A DNA stretch of 64,000 bases, taken from NCBI GenBank assembly GCA_965212025.1, contig OZ243039.1, forward strand, positions 124,001 to 188,000, read 5' to 3'. The position numbers were made by a program, and so were the translations under genes. This stretch comes from G965212025 sp965212025 (GTDB lineage Bacteria > Pseudomonadota > Gammaproteobacteria > Poriferisulfidales > Oxydemutatoraceae). Under the pieces are notes generated by a model that had not been told where the DNA came from, ran no database searches, and saw nothing but the letters and a program-made list of their open reading frames with translations. Shown piece by piece: positions 24,583-35,565 of the stretch. Position 1 is the first letter of the stretch; the number at the start of each line of letters is the position of its first letter.

Positions 24583-27500
24583 CTACCGTACTGCACCTCC
24601 TAAATACACCCTCACACGCAGCGACATCGCGGAGAAGATGTCTCCTCCTGCAAGCCGTAATGTTGGCAGCTCATCGTCTCTGCCAAAATTCCAAACCCCT
24701 TCGCTCCATCCGGCGTATGTGACAGCCGGCAATCCACACGTCCCGCCAGCCGCTGCGCCAAGTGCGGTCGGACAGGCAAGCTGCTCAGAAGTACGTATCT
24801 CGCCCCAACTATTTTCCTGACCTGTGTATGTGTGGTAGCTGCTAGCAATGCTGTCTTCGCCACCTTCGCTAAAGCCCACGAGACCACCAATTCTGGTGGT
24901 TGTCCCTGTTACTGTGCTAACTGTGCTAACTGCGTAGGTGTTACTGATGATGCTGCCGATTCCATGGAACCCTACGAGACCGCCAACATTTTTCACCCCT
25001 GAAACGGAACCCGTCGCATAGCTATCTGTGACGCTTGATGCGGCTTGGTATCCCACGAGACCACCAACGTTGTTTCCCCCTTCTACTCTGCTGTCTGCAT
25101 GGCTTCGGCTGATGCTGGCACCCTCTTTATTTCTTCCCACGAGACCGCCAACATCATTTACTCCTGTTACCGTACTGGCCGCATAGCTGTTGCTGATGGA
25201 ACCAAGGCTCTCTCCCACGAGACCGCCAACGAGGTCAGTGCCTGTTACCGTACTGGCCGCATAGCTTCGGCTGATGCTGGCACCCTCACCATTATTTCCC
25301 GCGAGACCGCCAACATTATCGCTTCCACCAGAAACTGAGCCTGTCGCATAGCTGTTGCTGATGAAGCCATGGCTGCCGCCCACAAGGCCGCCAACGTTAT
25401 CGCCGCTTCCAGAAACTGAGCCCGTCACGTAGCTGTTGTTGATGAAGCCATGGTTGCTGCCTACGAGACCGCCAACATTTTTCACCCCTGAAACGGAACC
25501 CGTCGCATAGCTATCTGTGACGCTTGATGCGGCTTGGTATCCCACGAGACCGCCAACGTTGTTTCCCCCTTCTACTCTGCTGTCTGCATGGCTTCGGCTG
25601 ATGCTGGCACCCTCTTTATTTCTTCCCACGAGACCGCCAACATCATTTATTCCTGTTACCGTACTGGCCGCATAGCTGTTGCTGATGGAACCAAGGCTCT
25701 CTCCCACGAGACCGCCAACGAGGTCAGTGCCTGTTACCGTACTGGCCGCATAGCTTCGGCTGATGCTGGCACCCTCACCATTATTTCCCGCGAGACCGCC
25801 AACATTATCGCTTCCACCAGAAACTGAGCCTGTCGCATAGCTGTTGCTGATGAAGCCATGGCTGCCGCCCACAAGGCCGCCAACGTTATCGCCGCTTCCA
25901 GAAACTGAGCCCGTCACGTAGCTGTTGTTGATGAAGCCATGGTTGCTGCCCACGAGACCGCCAACATTTTTCACCCCTGAAACGGAACCCGTCGCTGAGC
26001 ATCCCTCTATCACACCTAAGCTGTAACCAACCAGTAACCCTACGCCATTAAGCCCGGTCATACGCGAACCGACCAGTATGACGTCCCGTATGGTCGCACC
26101 TTCTGCCAATACGGAGAACAGACCTACGTTGCTTTCGGTGCTGCGGCTGATCGTCAGCGAACTGATCACGTAGTTGCTCTCGTTCACGAAAGAGCCCGAA
26201 AAACTTGCGATCGGCTCAAAACCTGCACCCTCGTTCCAATCCTTGGTCTCACTGGCATCAATGGTTTTCACCAGCCCGTAATACGCACCCGGGTTCGATC
26301 TCACATCCTGCAGCTGACAGAGCCTTTTGATCTGGTAGGGATCCTCTTGTGTCCCCATACCCTTCTGCCCTGCCACCAAGTCCACACCCAGCTCCGGAGA
26401 GCACACCGTTTTGATGGTGACGGTGAACGTGGTCCTTTCACCAGCAGGACTTGCAACTTCCAGCACAAAGCTACCCACAGGGTCAAGCGAACTGCGGCGC
26501 ACCTCCACCTTAACAGTGCCTCCCTTTGTCGTACCGCTGAACACCACAGTCGAACCCTCTGCTATGCCATCCCTGCTGAAAAAATCCCACGATAAACCGG
26601 CACCGCCAGAGTCAGGACTATCGGGGTCGGTTGCGCTAAATTTTAGAGTGGCACTGGACGAACTATCCTGTATCGTTCTGGTCTGCTCCCTTCCACCAAC
26701 CACCATCGGGCGCGGGTTCCCAACCAAAACCGGAAGCCGGTCAACATTGTCAAAAATACTGTTCGTGAGCTCAACATCAAAGCTCTCGCCAGCCAACCCA
26801 GCCAGCCCCCCATTGCCCACTATCACAAGCGTTACAACAGAGCCATTTACCTCTGTGCCGGTTGTGTCCTTCGCAGGGTCAACAAAGTAGACCAAATGAT
26901 GCAGCAAGGGCGGCACGCCGGAAAGAGACCACGTGAAAGTGACTGATTCTCCAGGAGGACCCGGGTAATCTGCCTCCAAGGTAAGACGCGCAGTGCCCGT
27001 AGAATCCATCCTCACCACCAACTTGGCGGAACCTTTGATATACGGCTTCCGGTTCAACTCCGAATTCCGGTTGCCAAACAGTTGCGGCAAGTCCGTAGCG
27101 CTGCCAAAGTCCCAAACACCCGTGTCCCAATCCCTGTAAGTCCTTTCGCCTGAATCCGACAGACTACAGGTCGCGCTGGCCGCCGTCGGACAACGCAACT
27201 GCGCAAAGATGTGTTCTTCCCCCAAGCCATTGTTTCGTCCTATGGCAGCATAATAACTGTTAGTGATGGAGGGGTCTAAACTCTCGCTGCCCACAAGACC
27301 GCCAATTCCGTCACCGGTTCCGGAAACCAAACCCGTAGCGTAGCTGTTGTTGATGGCACTGAAGGAATGGGTAATCCGACCTATAAAGCCACCAACATCA
27401 CTCTCCCCGGAAACCGAACCCGTCGCATAGCTGTTGTTGATGGCAGCACTCAAGGTGTAGCCCATAAAGCCACCAACATTGGATTTCCCTGTTACCATGC

Positions 27501-28231
27501 TGGCAGAATAGCTGTTGTCAATGTTCCCTCCTGTAATACGGCCCGCGAGGCCACCAATGTAGTCACCGGTTCCAAAAACCGAACCTGTCGCGTAGCTGTC
27601 TCTGATGCGTAGAATGTCACTGAATCCCACGAGGCCGCCAACATACTGACCCTCCCCGGAAACCGAACCCGTCGCAGAGCAGTCCTCTATCACACCTTCG
27701 TTGCTGACCAACCAATGACCCTACGTATTCATCCCCGGTCGTACGCGAGCCGACCAGTATGATGCCTCTTAGCGTCGCACCTTTTGCCAATCGGGAGAAC
27801 AGACCTACGTTGCGTTTCGGTACTACGATTGATCGTCAGCGAACTGATCACGTAATTGCGTGTGCTCACGAAAGAACCCGAAAATCCATTCTACCTGTCG
27901 CAGTACTTGCGATCGGCCTAAAACCCGCACCAATATTCCAAGTCTTGGTCTCACTCGCATTAATGTCGGCCACCAGAACGTAATGCGCTGTTAGGCTTGA
28001 ACTGATGTCTTGTAACTGACACAGCGTGGCAATTCGATAAGGGGTGCTGCTGCTTCCACTCCCCTCCTTCACCTTCATGGCAGATGTGCACCCATCGGAG
28101 GCCTGTACTAAGGCGGGCGACAGAGTGCAGAACAAAACAAGCAGCAGGCTGACACACGCTGCCTTTCCAAAATCCGTCAAGACCGCACCCAAAACCGCAT
28201 GTCTGATACAACGAACACCAAGTTTTGCCAT
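24583..28231 (-). pseudogene. Secreted GLUG-repeat protein, unit A copy, frameshifted
   Basis: The N-terminal piece starts at ATG 28231 with a signal peptide (ACVSLLLVLFCTLSPALVQA) and a CTSAMKVKEGSG...LCQLQDI domain, and ends at a stop near 27866. The remaining 1042 codons are open from 27711 to 24583. Comparison with unit B shows a 10-base loss near 27880 and single-base gains near 27815 and 27720, which put the parts out of frame. The long part has a GLUG array (NSYATGSVSG...VGGLVG), a closing region with CPTAASATC and WDFG, a cadherin-like section (ATDPDSPDSGGAGLSWDF), a second DPYQIKRLCQLQDV domain, and a longer second GLUG array. Such proteins are usually surface-exposed adhesins (family knowledge). 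No anchor is visible. Confidence 0.75.
24971..25997 (-). repeat. 489-bp in-frame tandem repeat inside the unit A GLUG gene
   Basis: Two near-identical 489-base copies (24971-25459 and 25460-25948) and a ~48-base partial third. 489 bases equal 163 codons, so the repeat keeps frame and encodes about seven GLUG modules per copy. I see only a few base differences between the copies, for example ACC/GCC near 25068. The opposite strand shows equally repetitive open frames that are shadows. Confidence 0.93.
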
Positions 28232-28692
28232 AAACCACCCCAACAACCAATAACAACAGACTAAAGACGCGGGACGACGATACGCCATATTGTGTCGCAA
28301 AGCAAACAAACGAACCAGTCTTAGGAGCAGACCACTATGATACTACTTTTGGGGTAGATAAAAACACAATAAACAGGGTTATCCGCTCAGTAAAGCCTGG
28401 CCAAACAGCAAGCTGTCAATGGCTTTAAGCCTTTGGGGGGGAGGCAGAACAGGAAACAATGACCTGGCTTTTCGTCAGGTTTGGTGCGGGAGCGTTCCGG
28501 AAGCATCGTACGCCTGCCAGGCCACAGCATTCAGTCACTCACTGCCAAACATATTGTCAAACATTGGAGACTGTTGGGGGCATCAATGGCCGCCCGGAAA
28601 ATCTGAAGGCAGTGATAACACATGGGCGGGCTGATGGCAGGGAACGCCGGTGTCCCCGGCGCACATGTCTCACGCTGCTGTCTGGTGTCTTA
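28232..28692. other. Upstream region of the unit A GLUG gene
   Basis: About 460 bases without a supportable gene. The part 28345-28610 is nearly identical to 32760-32990 upstream of the unit B gene, so it probably carries the GLUG gene promoter and leader. On the minus strand, candidate -10 hexamers (TATCAT here, TAGAAT in unit B) follow the shared CTACCCCAAAAGTAG, but no clear -35 is seen. The unit A/B junction is at 28610/28611. Confidence 0.45.
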
Positions 28693-28917
28693 TCAGTTCC
28701 GAAGGATGGCTCCGACTGCCACGCCACCCTCGGCTTCCGGGGAATAGTCCCCTGTTTACTTTCTCCTGACCAACAGATACAACATAATGCCGTGACCACT
28801 TTCATGGTATCGGGGCACCCAAATATTTACGACGAAGCTGGGATTATCAGGTCTTCCAATACCTTCTGTCAGCTCCCTCTCCAATAAGTCTATCAGGTTT
28901 AATAACACGGCTTTCAT
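28693..28917 (-). pseudogene. Remnant of small unknown ORF, unit B copy
   Basis: From ATG 28917 the frame gives MKAVLLNLIDLLERELTEGI, then a GRPDNPSF segment, IWVPRYHESGHGIMLYLLV and a TAA. The unit A copy has CAA (Gln) at that place and reads on for about 20 codons. Reading through the stop here restores the same ending (GAILRN, stop at 28693), so a nonsense change is likely. An earlier Met at 29040 is possible but has no visible support. The opposite lesions in the two copies suggest independent decay. Confidence 0.5.
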
Positions 28918-29154
28918 GGATGGCAATCTCTTCCATAAAAACCTGGATAAACCAAGCTTGCCCGGGGGTCTTTTCTGCCTGAATACATACAAAGCCAGGC
29001 TCTTAATAAACCACAGACGTTTGCCATCAAGCCAGTACATTGACCGGCCAGCATTCAGGATTATTCCGGGTCAGCCTTTTCGCAGCCTTTTCTCGCCTCG
29101 CTCTTACCTGTCTGTCCTGCCTTTTCCGCTATCCCAAAGGAGTGACCGAACCTC

Positions 29155-32100
29155 CTACCGTACTGCACCTCCTAAATACACCCTCACACGCAGCGACATC
29201 GCGGAGGAGTCGGGGTCTCCTCCTCCTCCAGACCGTAATGTTGGCAGCTCATTGGCGGTGCCAAAATTCCAAACACTTCCGCTCCATCCGACGTATGTGA
29301 CTGTGTCAGCCGGCAACGGACACGTCTCACTGGACATTGCGTCAGGTGCGGTCGGACAGGCAAGCTCCTCAGAAGTACGCCTCTCGCCCCAACTGCTTTC
29401 CTGACCTGTGTATGTGTAGTAGCTGTTAACAATGTCACCTTCGCCACCTCCGTTAAATCCCACGAGACCACCAACATTGTCTCTCCCCTTTACTGTGCTA
29501 ACTGCGTAGGTGTTACTGATGCTGGCACCCTCACCATTACTTCCCACGAGACCACCAACATTGTCTCTCCCCACTACTGTGCTAACTGCGTAGGTGTTAC
29601 TGATGCTGGCACCCTCACCATTACTTCCCACGAGACCACCAACGAGGTCAGTGCCTGTTAACGCATAGCTGTCAGTCCCACGAGACCGCCAACATTATTT
29701 ACTCCTGTTACCGTACTGGCTGCATAGCTGTTGCTGATGGAACCAAGGCTCTCTCCCATGAGACCGCCAACGTTGTTCACCCCTGAAACAGAACCCGTCG
29801 CATAGCTATCTGTGACACTTGATGCGGCTTGGTATCCCACGAGACCGCCAACATCATTTACTCCTGTTACCGTACTGCCTGCATAGCTGTTGCTGATGGA
29901 ACCAAGGCTCTCTCCCACGAGACCGCCAACATTATTGCCGCTTCCAAAAACTGAGCCTGTTACTGAGCATCCCTCTATCACACCCGCGCTGACACCAACC
30001 AATAACCCTACGTTATTACGCCCGGTCACTCTTGAACCGACCAGTATGACGTCCCGTATGGTCGCACCTTCTGCCAATCTGGAGAACAGACCCACGTTGT
30101 CCGTACTACTGCGACTGATCGCCAGCGAACGGATCACGTGGTTTCCCGGGTTCACGAAAGAGCCCCTAAAGTTTGCGATCGGCTCAAAACCCTCACCGTC
30201 ATTCAGCATACTCGGGCTATTCCCATTAATCTCAGCAGCCAATTCGAAGTACGCTGTTGGTCTTGAACCGATGTCTTGTAACTGGCAGAGCCTCATGATC
30301 TGGTAGGGTTCGTCTTTGCTGCCCGAGCCGTTTGCCGACGCCAAGTCTTCGCCCGGCACCTGAGAGCATGCCGTTTCCATGGCGACAGTGATCAAGGTTC
30401 TTGCACCAGCAGGACTTACAACTTCCAGAACAAAGCTACCCACATCATAAAGGTCAGGCGAACTGCGGCGCACCTCCACCTCAACAGCGCCTCCCGTTGT
30501 CGTACCGGTGAACACTACAGTCGAACCTGCTGCTATGTCATCCCTGCTGAAAAAACCCCACGATAAACCGGCACCGTCAGAGTCAGAATTGTCGAGGTCA
30601 GTTGCGCTAAAACTTAAAGTGGTTCTGGTCGAACCATACTCTATCGATCTGATTTGCTCCATCCCGCCATCCACCATCGGGCTCCCCACATTCTGAATCA
30701 AAATCCGGTCATCATCGGTGGAAACATTGTTCCCGAGCACAACATGAAAGCTCTTTCCGGCCAACCCTTTATTGCCCACTACCTCAAGCCTTACCGTACT
30801 GAAATCAGTCGTGCGGTCTCCGCCAACAGTCAAGGTTGTGCTGGTCATACCGCGTCCGAGGTCAAAGTAGACAAAATCGCTTAGCGAGTCCGGTATGCCG
30901 GAAAGAGACCACGTCAAAGTAACACGTTCTCCCGGAGTACCTGCGTAATCTACCTCCAAGGGAAGTTGCGTGACGTCCGCAAGATCTATTCTCACCACCA
31001 ACTCGGTGGAACTTCTGATATATGGCTTCAGGTTCAACTCCGAATTCGGGTTGCCCAACAATTGCGGCAAGTCCGTAGTACTGCCAAAATTCCAGACACC
31101 CGCGTTCCAATCCCTGTAAGTCATCTCGCCGGAATCCAACGAACAAGTCGCGGTAACCGTCGTCGGACAACGCAGCTGCGCAAAGGTGCGTTCTTCCCCC
31201 AGACCATTGTTCCGCCCTCTGGCGGCGTAGTAACTGTTAACAACTTCATAGTTGCTAACAACTCCAGAATTCGAAACAGTTTGTCTCGCCGTTCCCACGA
31301 GGCCGCCAACATCATCTCGCCCGGAAACCGAACCTGTCGCGTAGCTGTCTGTGATGCTTGAGCCACGTTGTTGTCCCACGAGTCCGCCAACATTTTCTCG
31401 CCCGGAAACCGAACCTGTCGCGTAGCTGCATAGCTGTTGTCGATGTCGGAAGTTTGAAACCCCACGAAACCACCAATGTTGTCACCGATTCCAAAAACCG
31501 AACCCGTCGCGTAGCTGTTGCTGATGGTTGAGCCGGAATTTAGATTCCCCACGAAACCACCAATGTTGTCACCGTTCCAAAAACCGAGCCCGTCGCGTAG
31601 CTGTGGTTGATGTCTGCGTTCCGTTGAATGCCCACGAGGCCGCCAACAAGAAAGATCGCCCGGAAACCGAACCCGTCGCATGGCTGTTGCTGATCCTTGG
31701 TCTGTAGGTTATGGTTACATGGTCGGCCGTGTCGCCGATTGTGAATCTCCCACTAGGCCGCCAACTTCTATTCCCCGGAAACCGAACCTGTCGCGTAGCT
31801 GTTGTTTATGATTGCATCGCTTTTCCCACGAGGCCGCCAATAAATTTATCCCCAGAAACTGAACCCGTCGCATAGCTCTTGTTAATGGTTCCAATCAACA
31901 ATACTTGACCTAAATTCTGAAGCGTTGCATTGTTCTGTACTGCCCTTCCCACGAGGCCGCCAACACTTGCTCGCCCAGAAAACCGAACCTGTCGCGTGGC
32001 TGTTCTTTATGACTGCGACTCCTAGCATGGAAACCAACGAGGCCGCCAACATCAGATGTTGACCCGAAAACTGACCCCGCCGCAGAGCAGTCCTCTATCA

Positions 32101-32647
32101 CACCTTGACTGTGACCAACCAATGACCCGACTACACCAAGCGCGGTCGTACGTGAGCCGACCAGTATGATGCCTCTTAGCGTCGCACCTGCTGCCAATTG
32201 GGAGAACAGACCTACGTAGCCTTCAGTACTACGATTGATCGTCAGCGAACTGATCACGTAATTGCGTGTGCTCACGAAAGAGCCAGAAAATCCAACTAAA
32301 AAGCCAAATCTAGTCGCAGTACTTGCGATCGGCCTAAAACCCTTATCTCTGTTCCAAGTCTTGGTCTTACTCGCGTTAATGTCGGCCACCAGAACGTAAT
32401 GCGCTGTTGGGTTTGAACTGATGCCTTGTAACTGACACAGCGTGGCAATCTGCCAAGGATTGTTTTTGGTTCCACTCCCCTCCTTCACCTTCATGGCAGA
32501 TGTGCACCCATCGGAAGCCTGTACAAAGGCGGGCGACAGAACGCAGGACAAAACAAGCAACAGGCTGACACACGCTGCCTTTCCAACATCTGTCAAGACC
32601 GCAACTGAAACCGCATGTCTGACACGACTGACACCAAGTTTTACCAT
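29155..32647 (-). pseudogene. Secreted GLUG-repeat protein, unit B copy, multiply frameshifted
   Basis: ATG 32647 with GGAG upstream starts a signal peptide nearly identical to unit A. The frame runs through one GLUG-type domain to a stop near 31910. Further GLUG modules continue in changing frames between 31910 and 31121; the 573-codon frame 31379-29658 carries the closing region, cadherin-like section and second array start; 29631-29155 carries the last modules and the same C-terminus as unit A (SLRVRVYLGGAVR). Out-of-frame modules read as RQVRFPGE instead of TGSVSGE. The gene cannot make one continuous protein as written. Confidence 0.75.
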
Positions 32648-33450
32648 AAGCACTCCAACAGGCAATGACGGGAAACGAAAGACGCGGACAGCGATACGCC
32701 ATATTGTGGCGCAAGGCAAAGAAACGAACCAGTCTTAGGAACAAGGTCATCATTCTACTACTTTTGGGGTAGATAAAAACACAATAAACAGGGTTATCCG
32801 CTCAGTAAAGCCTTTGGGGGGAGGCAGAACAGGAAACAATGACCTGGCTTTTCGTCAGGTTTGGTGCGGGAGCGTTCCGGAAGCATCGTACGCCTGCCAG
32901 GCCACAGCATTCAGTCACTCACTGCCAAACATATTGTCAAACATTGGAGACTGTTGGGGGCATCAATGGCCGCCTGGAAAATCTGAAGGCAATGACAAGC
33001 GGGTTGGACTGAGGCTGACATCGGGAAACGTCGACGAACTTTTTGGTAGGGAATTTGGAGGATATGCGGCCGGCCGGGGAAGTCCGCTGAAACCACACCA
33101 GAACGCCAAAGCTTTGGCGGGGAGGCTGATTGACCGAAATTGCAGAATATCCAAGATGGGGGGCTTAGTCCGTGATGCTTTGCGTCAGTACCCGGGTATG
33201 ACCTGAAAACAGAAGAGCATGGGCAGGCTGCTGCAAACCATTGGCTGGACTTGTCAACACACCGGCGAAATAAACCAGTCCAGAGGTAGCGGACTCCACA
33301 GCGTCTTCCCTGTCGTACACGTCTGGAACCTTTCAGCGCCAAATTTCCCCAAGTCTGCATCACAGACTGGCGCTACGGCTTCATCCATCGTGGCATTAAA
33401 CGAACGCACAATGCCAAGTGGCCAATGCTTCTGCTATACTCTTTCCGCAC
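32648..33450. other. Intergenic region between unit B and the DUF4390 gene
   Basis: About 800 bases. 32760-32990 repeats the leader of unit A. From 32991 to 33450 the sequence is unique; overlapping short ORFs on both strands match nothing I know, and no remnant of rsmB, ntrY or ntrX was recognisable. A TATACT hexamer at 33435-33440 might be a -10 element for the DUF4390 gene, without a good -35. Confidence 0.5.
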
Positions 33451-34023
33451 ATGGCTTCCCTCCTTCCAATGCCACGTACGGCTACGTTTTCGAGCCTGGT
33501 TTTTTTTCTGCTGTTTGCAAGCGCGACACAGGCCGCCGACTTCGTAACCATCGACAATATCCAGAATCCGGTACGCCATGACACCGTCTACGTTCACACC
33601 AAGGCCAAGATCCTCCTGCCGTTCTGGGCCGAAAAAATGCTACGTGAAGGGGTTCCTTTGGAGTTCATTCTTGATATAGAAATTCGTGAGCACCGGGAAT
33701 GGCTGCTGGACAAACTGCTGGTCAACATCAGCGTCAAACGTCGCTTGGGATATCGGCCGGAAACCGAAAGTTACGTGGTGGAAAAGCTCCCTGGTGGCGA
33801 TCATACATCGTTCGAAAAACTGGCTTCCGCATTGGGATATCTCGGAAATTACCACAACATTCCAGCCATTTCCGAAGAAATCGCCAGATCGTTAAAGAAA
33901 CCATACGTCAGGGTACGTGTGACCGTACCCAGAACAATTCTGCCACTGGACGCACAGTTGGAAAGTCTGATTTCCGGTCACTTTCTGCTTTCGTCTGGCT
34001 GGTATATAAAGGACTTGAGATAG
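33451..34023 (+). CDS. DUF4390 domain-containing exported protein
   Basis: 190 residues from ATG 33451; an ATG at 33469 is an alternative and the frame is open back to 33418. The N-terminus is a signal peptide (FSSLVFFLLFASATQA). The mature part fits DUF4390: a beta-rich region with LEFILDIEIREHREWLLDK, then SVKRRLGYRPETESYVVEK, and the C-terminal PLDAQLESLISGHFLLSSGW. In many gammaproteobacteria this gene lies between rsmB and ntrY-ntrX, upstream of trkA-trkH; here those three genes are gone but the rest of the order remains. Function unknown. Confidence 0.85.
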   Translation: MASLLPMPRTATFSSLVFFLLFASATQAADFVTIDNIQNPVRHDTVYVHTKAKILLPFWAEKMLREGVPLEFILDIEIREHREWLLDKLLVNISVKRRLGYRPETESYVVEKLPGGDHTSFEKLASALGYLGNYHNIPAISEEIARSLKKPYVRVRVTVPRTILPLDAQLESLISGHFLLSSGWYIKDLR

Positions 34024-34191
34024 GCCTGCCTGCTCTCTTGATTTTGGAAGCAACAGTCAGGTCGCCAACTGCGCGGCAATTTTGGGCGCACACCTTCCGC
34101 CCTGCAAACTGACAAACCGTCGTTCAGGCAGACAAATGAGAACCGATAGTCCGCGCATCCTGGTGGGCAGGGTATATGTGACACCACCGTC

Positions 34192-35565
34192 ATGAAAATT
34201 ATCGTTCTTGGATCCGGGCAGATCGGTACTTCCCTGGCATCCATACTTTCCCGGGAACATCATGACATCACGCTCATTGGCACAGATGCGGAAAGACTAC
34301 ATGAATGCCAGAACCATAATGATTTGCGCGTCGTGAACGGACACCCTTCCCACCCCCACGTTCTGGAACAGGCCGAGTCCGGAGACGCCGATATGATGGT
34401 TGCCTTGACGGGAAGTGATGAAACCAACATGGTGGCGTGCCAAGTGGCACACACCTTGTTCAATGTGCCGAAAAAAGTGGCACGGATTCGGGCGCTCTCG
34501 TACCACGAACGCCCGGATCTGTTCAGAAATGACGCCATCCCCATTGATTTCCTGATCAGCCCGGAAAAAATGGTTTCACAAAATCTTGCGCGGCTGATCA
34601 GGGTCCCGGGAGCCTTGCAGGTCGTCGAATTCGCTGCGGGGAAATTATTGCTCGTGGCGGCAAACCTGGGAGAGAACACTCAGCTGACAGGACGAACCCT
34701 GCGAGAGTTCAATAATGTCTTGCCCGGCGTCACGGCTCGCGTAGTTGCCATCTATCGGAACAACCACATGCTGTTTCCGGACGGCTCACTGCGACTGAAA
34801 TCCGGAGACGAAATATTTTTTGTTGCCCCTGAAAAGCATGCCAAAACTCTGACGGCGGCTTTAAGTACCAATCATCGCCCGTCACGAAAAATTATTATCG
34901 CGGGAGGCGGATATATCGGGAAAGATTTGGCGCAAATCCTGGAAGATGACCACAGCGTGAAGATAATTGAATGTGACAAGTCGCGCGCCAAATACCTGGC
35001 GTCTGTTTTGGACAAAGTCATTGTGTTGCGTGGCGATGCCACCAGCGAAGAAATGATGGAGCAGGAAGACATTGCAAGCACGGATATGTTTTGCGCGCTA
35101 ACGAATGATGACGAAAACAACATTCTGTCGGCGATGCTCGCGAAGAGGCTGGGGGCACAAAAAGTTGTTTCCCTGGTCAGTCGGGCAAGCTACATCAACC
35201 TTATCCAGAGCGGTACGATTGACATCGCAATCTCTCCCCAATACGACACTGTGGACGCGCTGTTACGGCATATTCGCCGCGGCGATATCGCCAGTGTGCA
35301 TTCCATGCGCCATGGCAAAGCGGAAGTAATAGAAACCATCGCCCATGGCGACCATGAGAACTCTAAAGTGGTTTCGCGGACGGTAGAGGAAATCGACTTT
35401 CCAGACGGGGTCGTCATCGGGGCACTCGTGCGAAACGACGAAACAATTATGGTACACAGAGACACGACCATAGAGTCCGGCGACCACATCATCTTGTTCG
35501 TCGGCGACAAAAAACTGATCCCACAGGTGGAAAAACTGTTCCAGGTTAGCGCGACGTTTTTCTAA
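34192..35565 (+). CDS. trkA: Trk potassium uptake regulatory subunit TrkA
   Basis: Peripheral NAD(H)-binding protein gating the TrkH potassium channel. It contains two tandem RCK units. The first Rossmann GSGQIGTSLASIL is at residues 6-18 and the second AGGGYIGKDLAQIL near residue 240, each followed by a TrkA-C domain. The 457-residue length matches E. coli (458). Its TAA stop overlaps the trkH ATG by one base, so the two are translationally coupled. Confidence 0.97.
   Translation: MKIIVLGSGQIGTSLASILSREHHDITLIGTDAERLHECQNHNDLRVVNGHPSHPHVLEQAESGDADMMVALTGSDETNMVACQVAHTLFNVPKKVARIRALSYHERPDLFRNDAIPIDFLISPEKMVSQNLARLIRVPGALQVVEFAAGKLLLVAANLGENTQLTGRTLREFNNVLPGVTARVVAIYRNNHMLFPDGSLRLKSGDEIFFVAPEKHAKTLTAALSTNHRPSRKIIIAGGGYIGKDLAQILEDDHSVKIIECDKSRAKYLASVLDKVIVLRGDATSEEMMEQEDIASTDMFCALTNDDENNILSAMLAKRLGAQKVVSLVSRASYINLIQSGTIDIAISPQYDTVDALLRHIRRGDIASVHSMRHGKAEVIETIAHGDHENSKVVSRTVEEIDFPDGVVIGALVRNDETIMVHRDTTIESGDHIILFVGDKKLIPQVEKLFQVSATFF

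Larger units (their letters stand above)
24262..28610 (-). repeat. Tandem duplication unit A (~4.35 kb)
   Basis: Left copy of a large direct duplication. It starts at AGTGATAACACA near 24262 and ends with GGAAAATCTGAAGGC at 28610, where unit B starts with the same AGTGATAACACA. On the minus strand each unit contains, in order, a shared ~300-base upstream region, a large GLUG-repeat gene, and a short ORF. The flanks are close to identical between units while the gene bodies have diverged in module number. Confidence 0.85.
28611..32990 (-). repeat. Tandem duplication unit B (~4.38 kb)
   Basis: Right copy of the direct duplication. It begins AGTGATAACACATGG at 28611 and ends GGAAAATCTGAAGGC at 32990, after which the sequence no longer matches unit A. 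It contains the same order of parts as unit A. Its GLUG gene has fewer second-array modules and more frame disruptions. Confidence 0.85.

Noticed and set aside
25045..25827. Repetitive plus-strand ORFs of 97 codons opposite the GLUG gene
   Set aside because: They occur exactly 489 bases apart and mirror the repeats of the minus-strand gene; no ribosome binding sites or recognisable domains. They are antisense shadows.
28756..29040. Similarity of LIDLLERELTEGIGRP...W..R to YoeB/Txe toxins
   Set aside because: The unit A copy shows the protein continues with LLVDGKQAGDHPVEAEG and ends in GAILQN, which does not fit YoeB; the match is limited to a short segment and there is no antitoxin.
32911..33363. 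150-codon minus-strand ORF after unit B
   Set aside because: It spans the duplicated leader and unique DNA, is Cys- and Ser-rich without a domain, and the duplicated part is not open in the same way in unit A.
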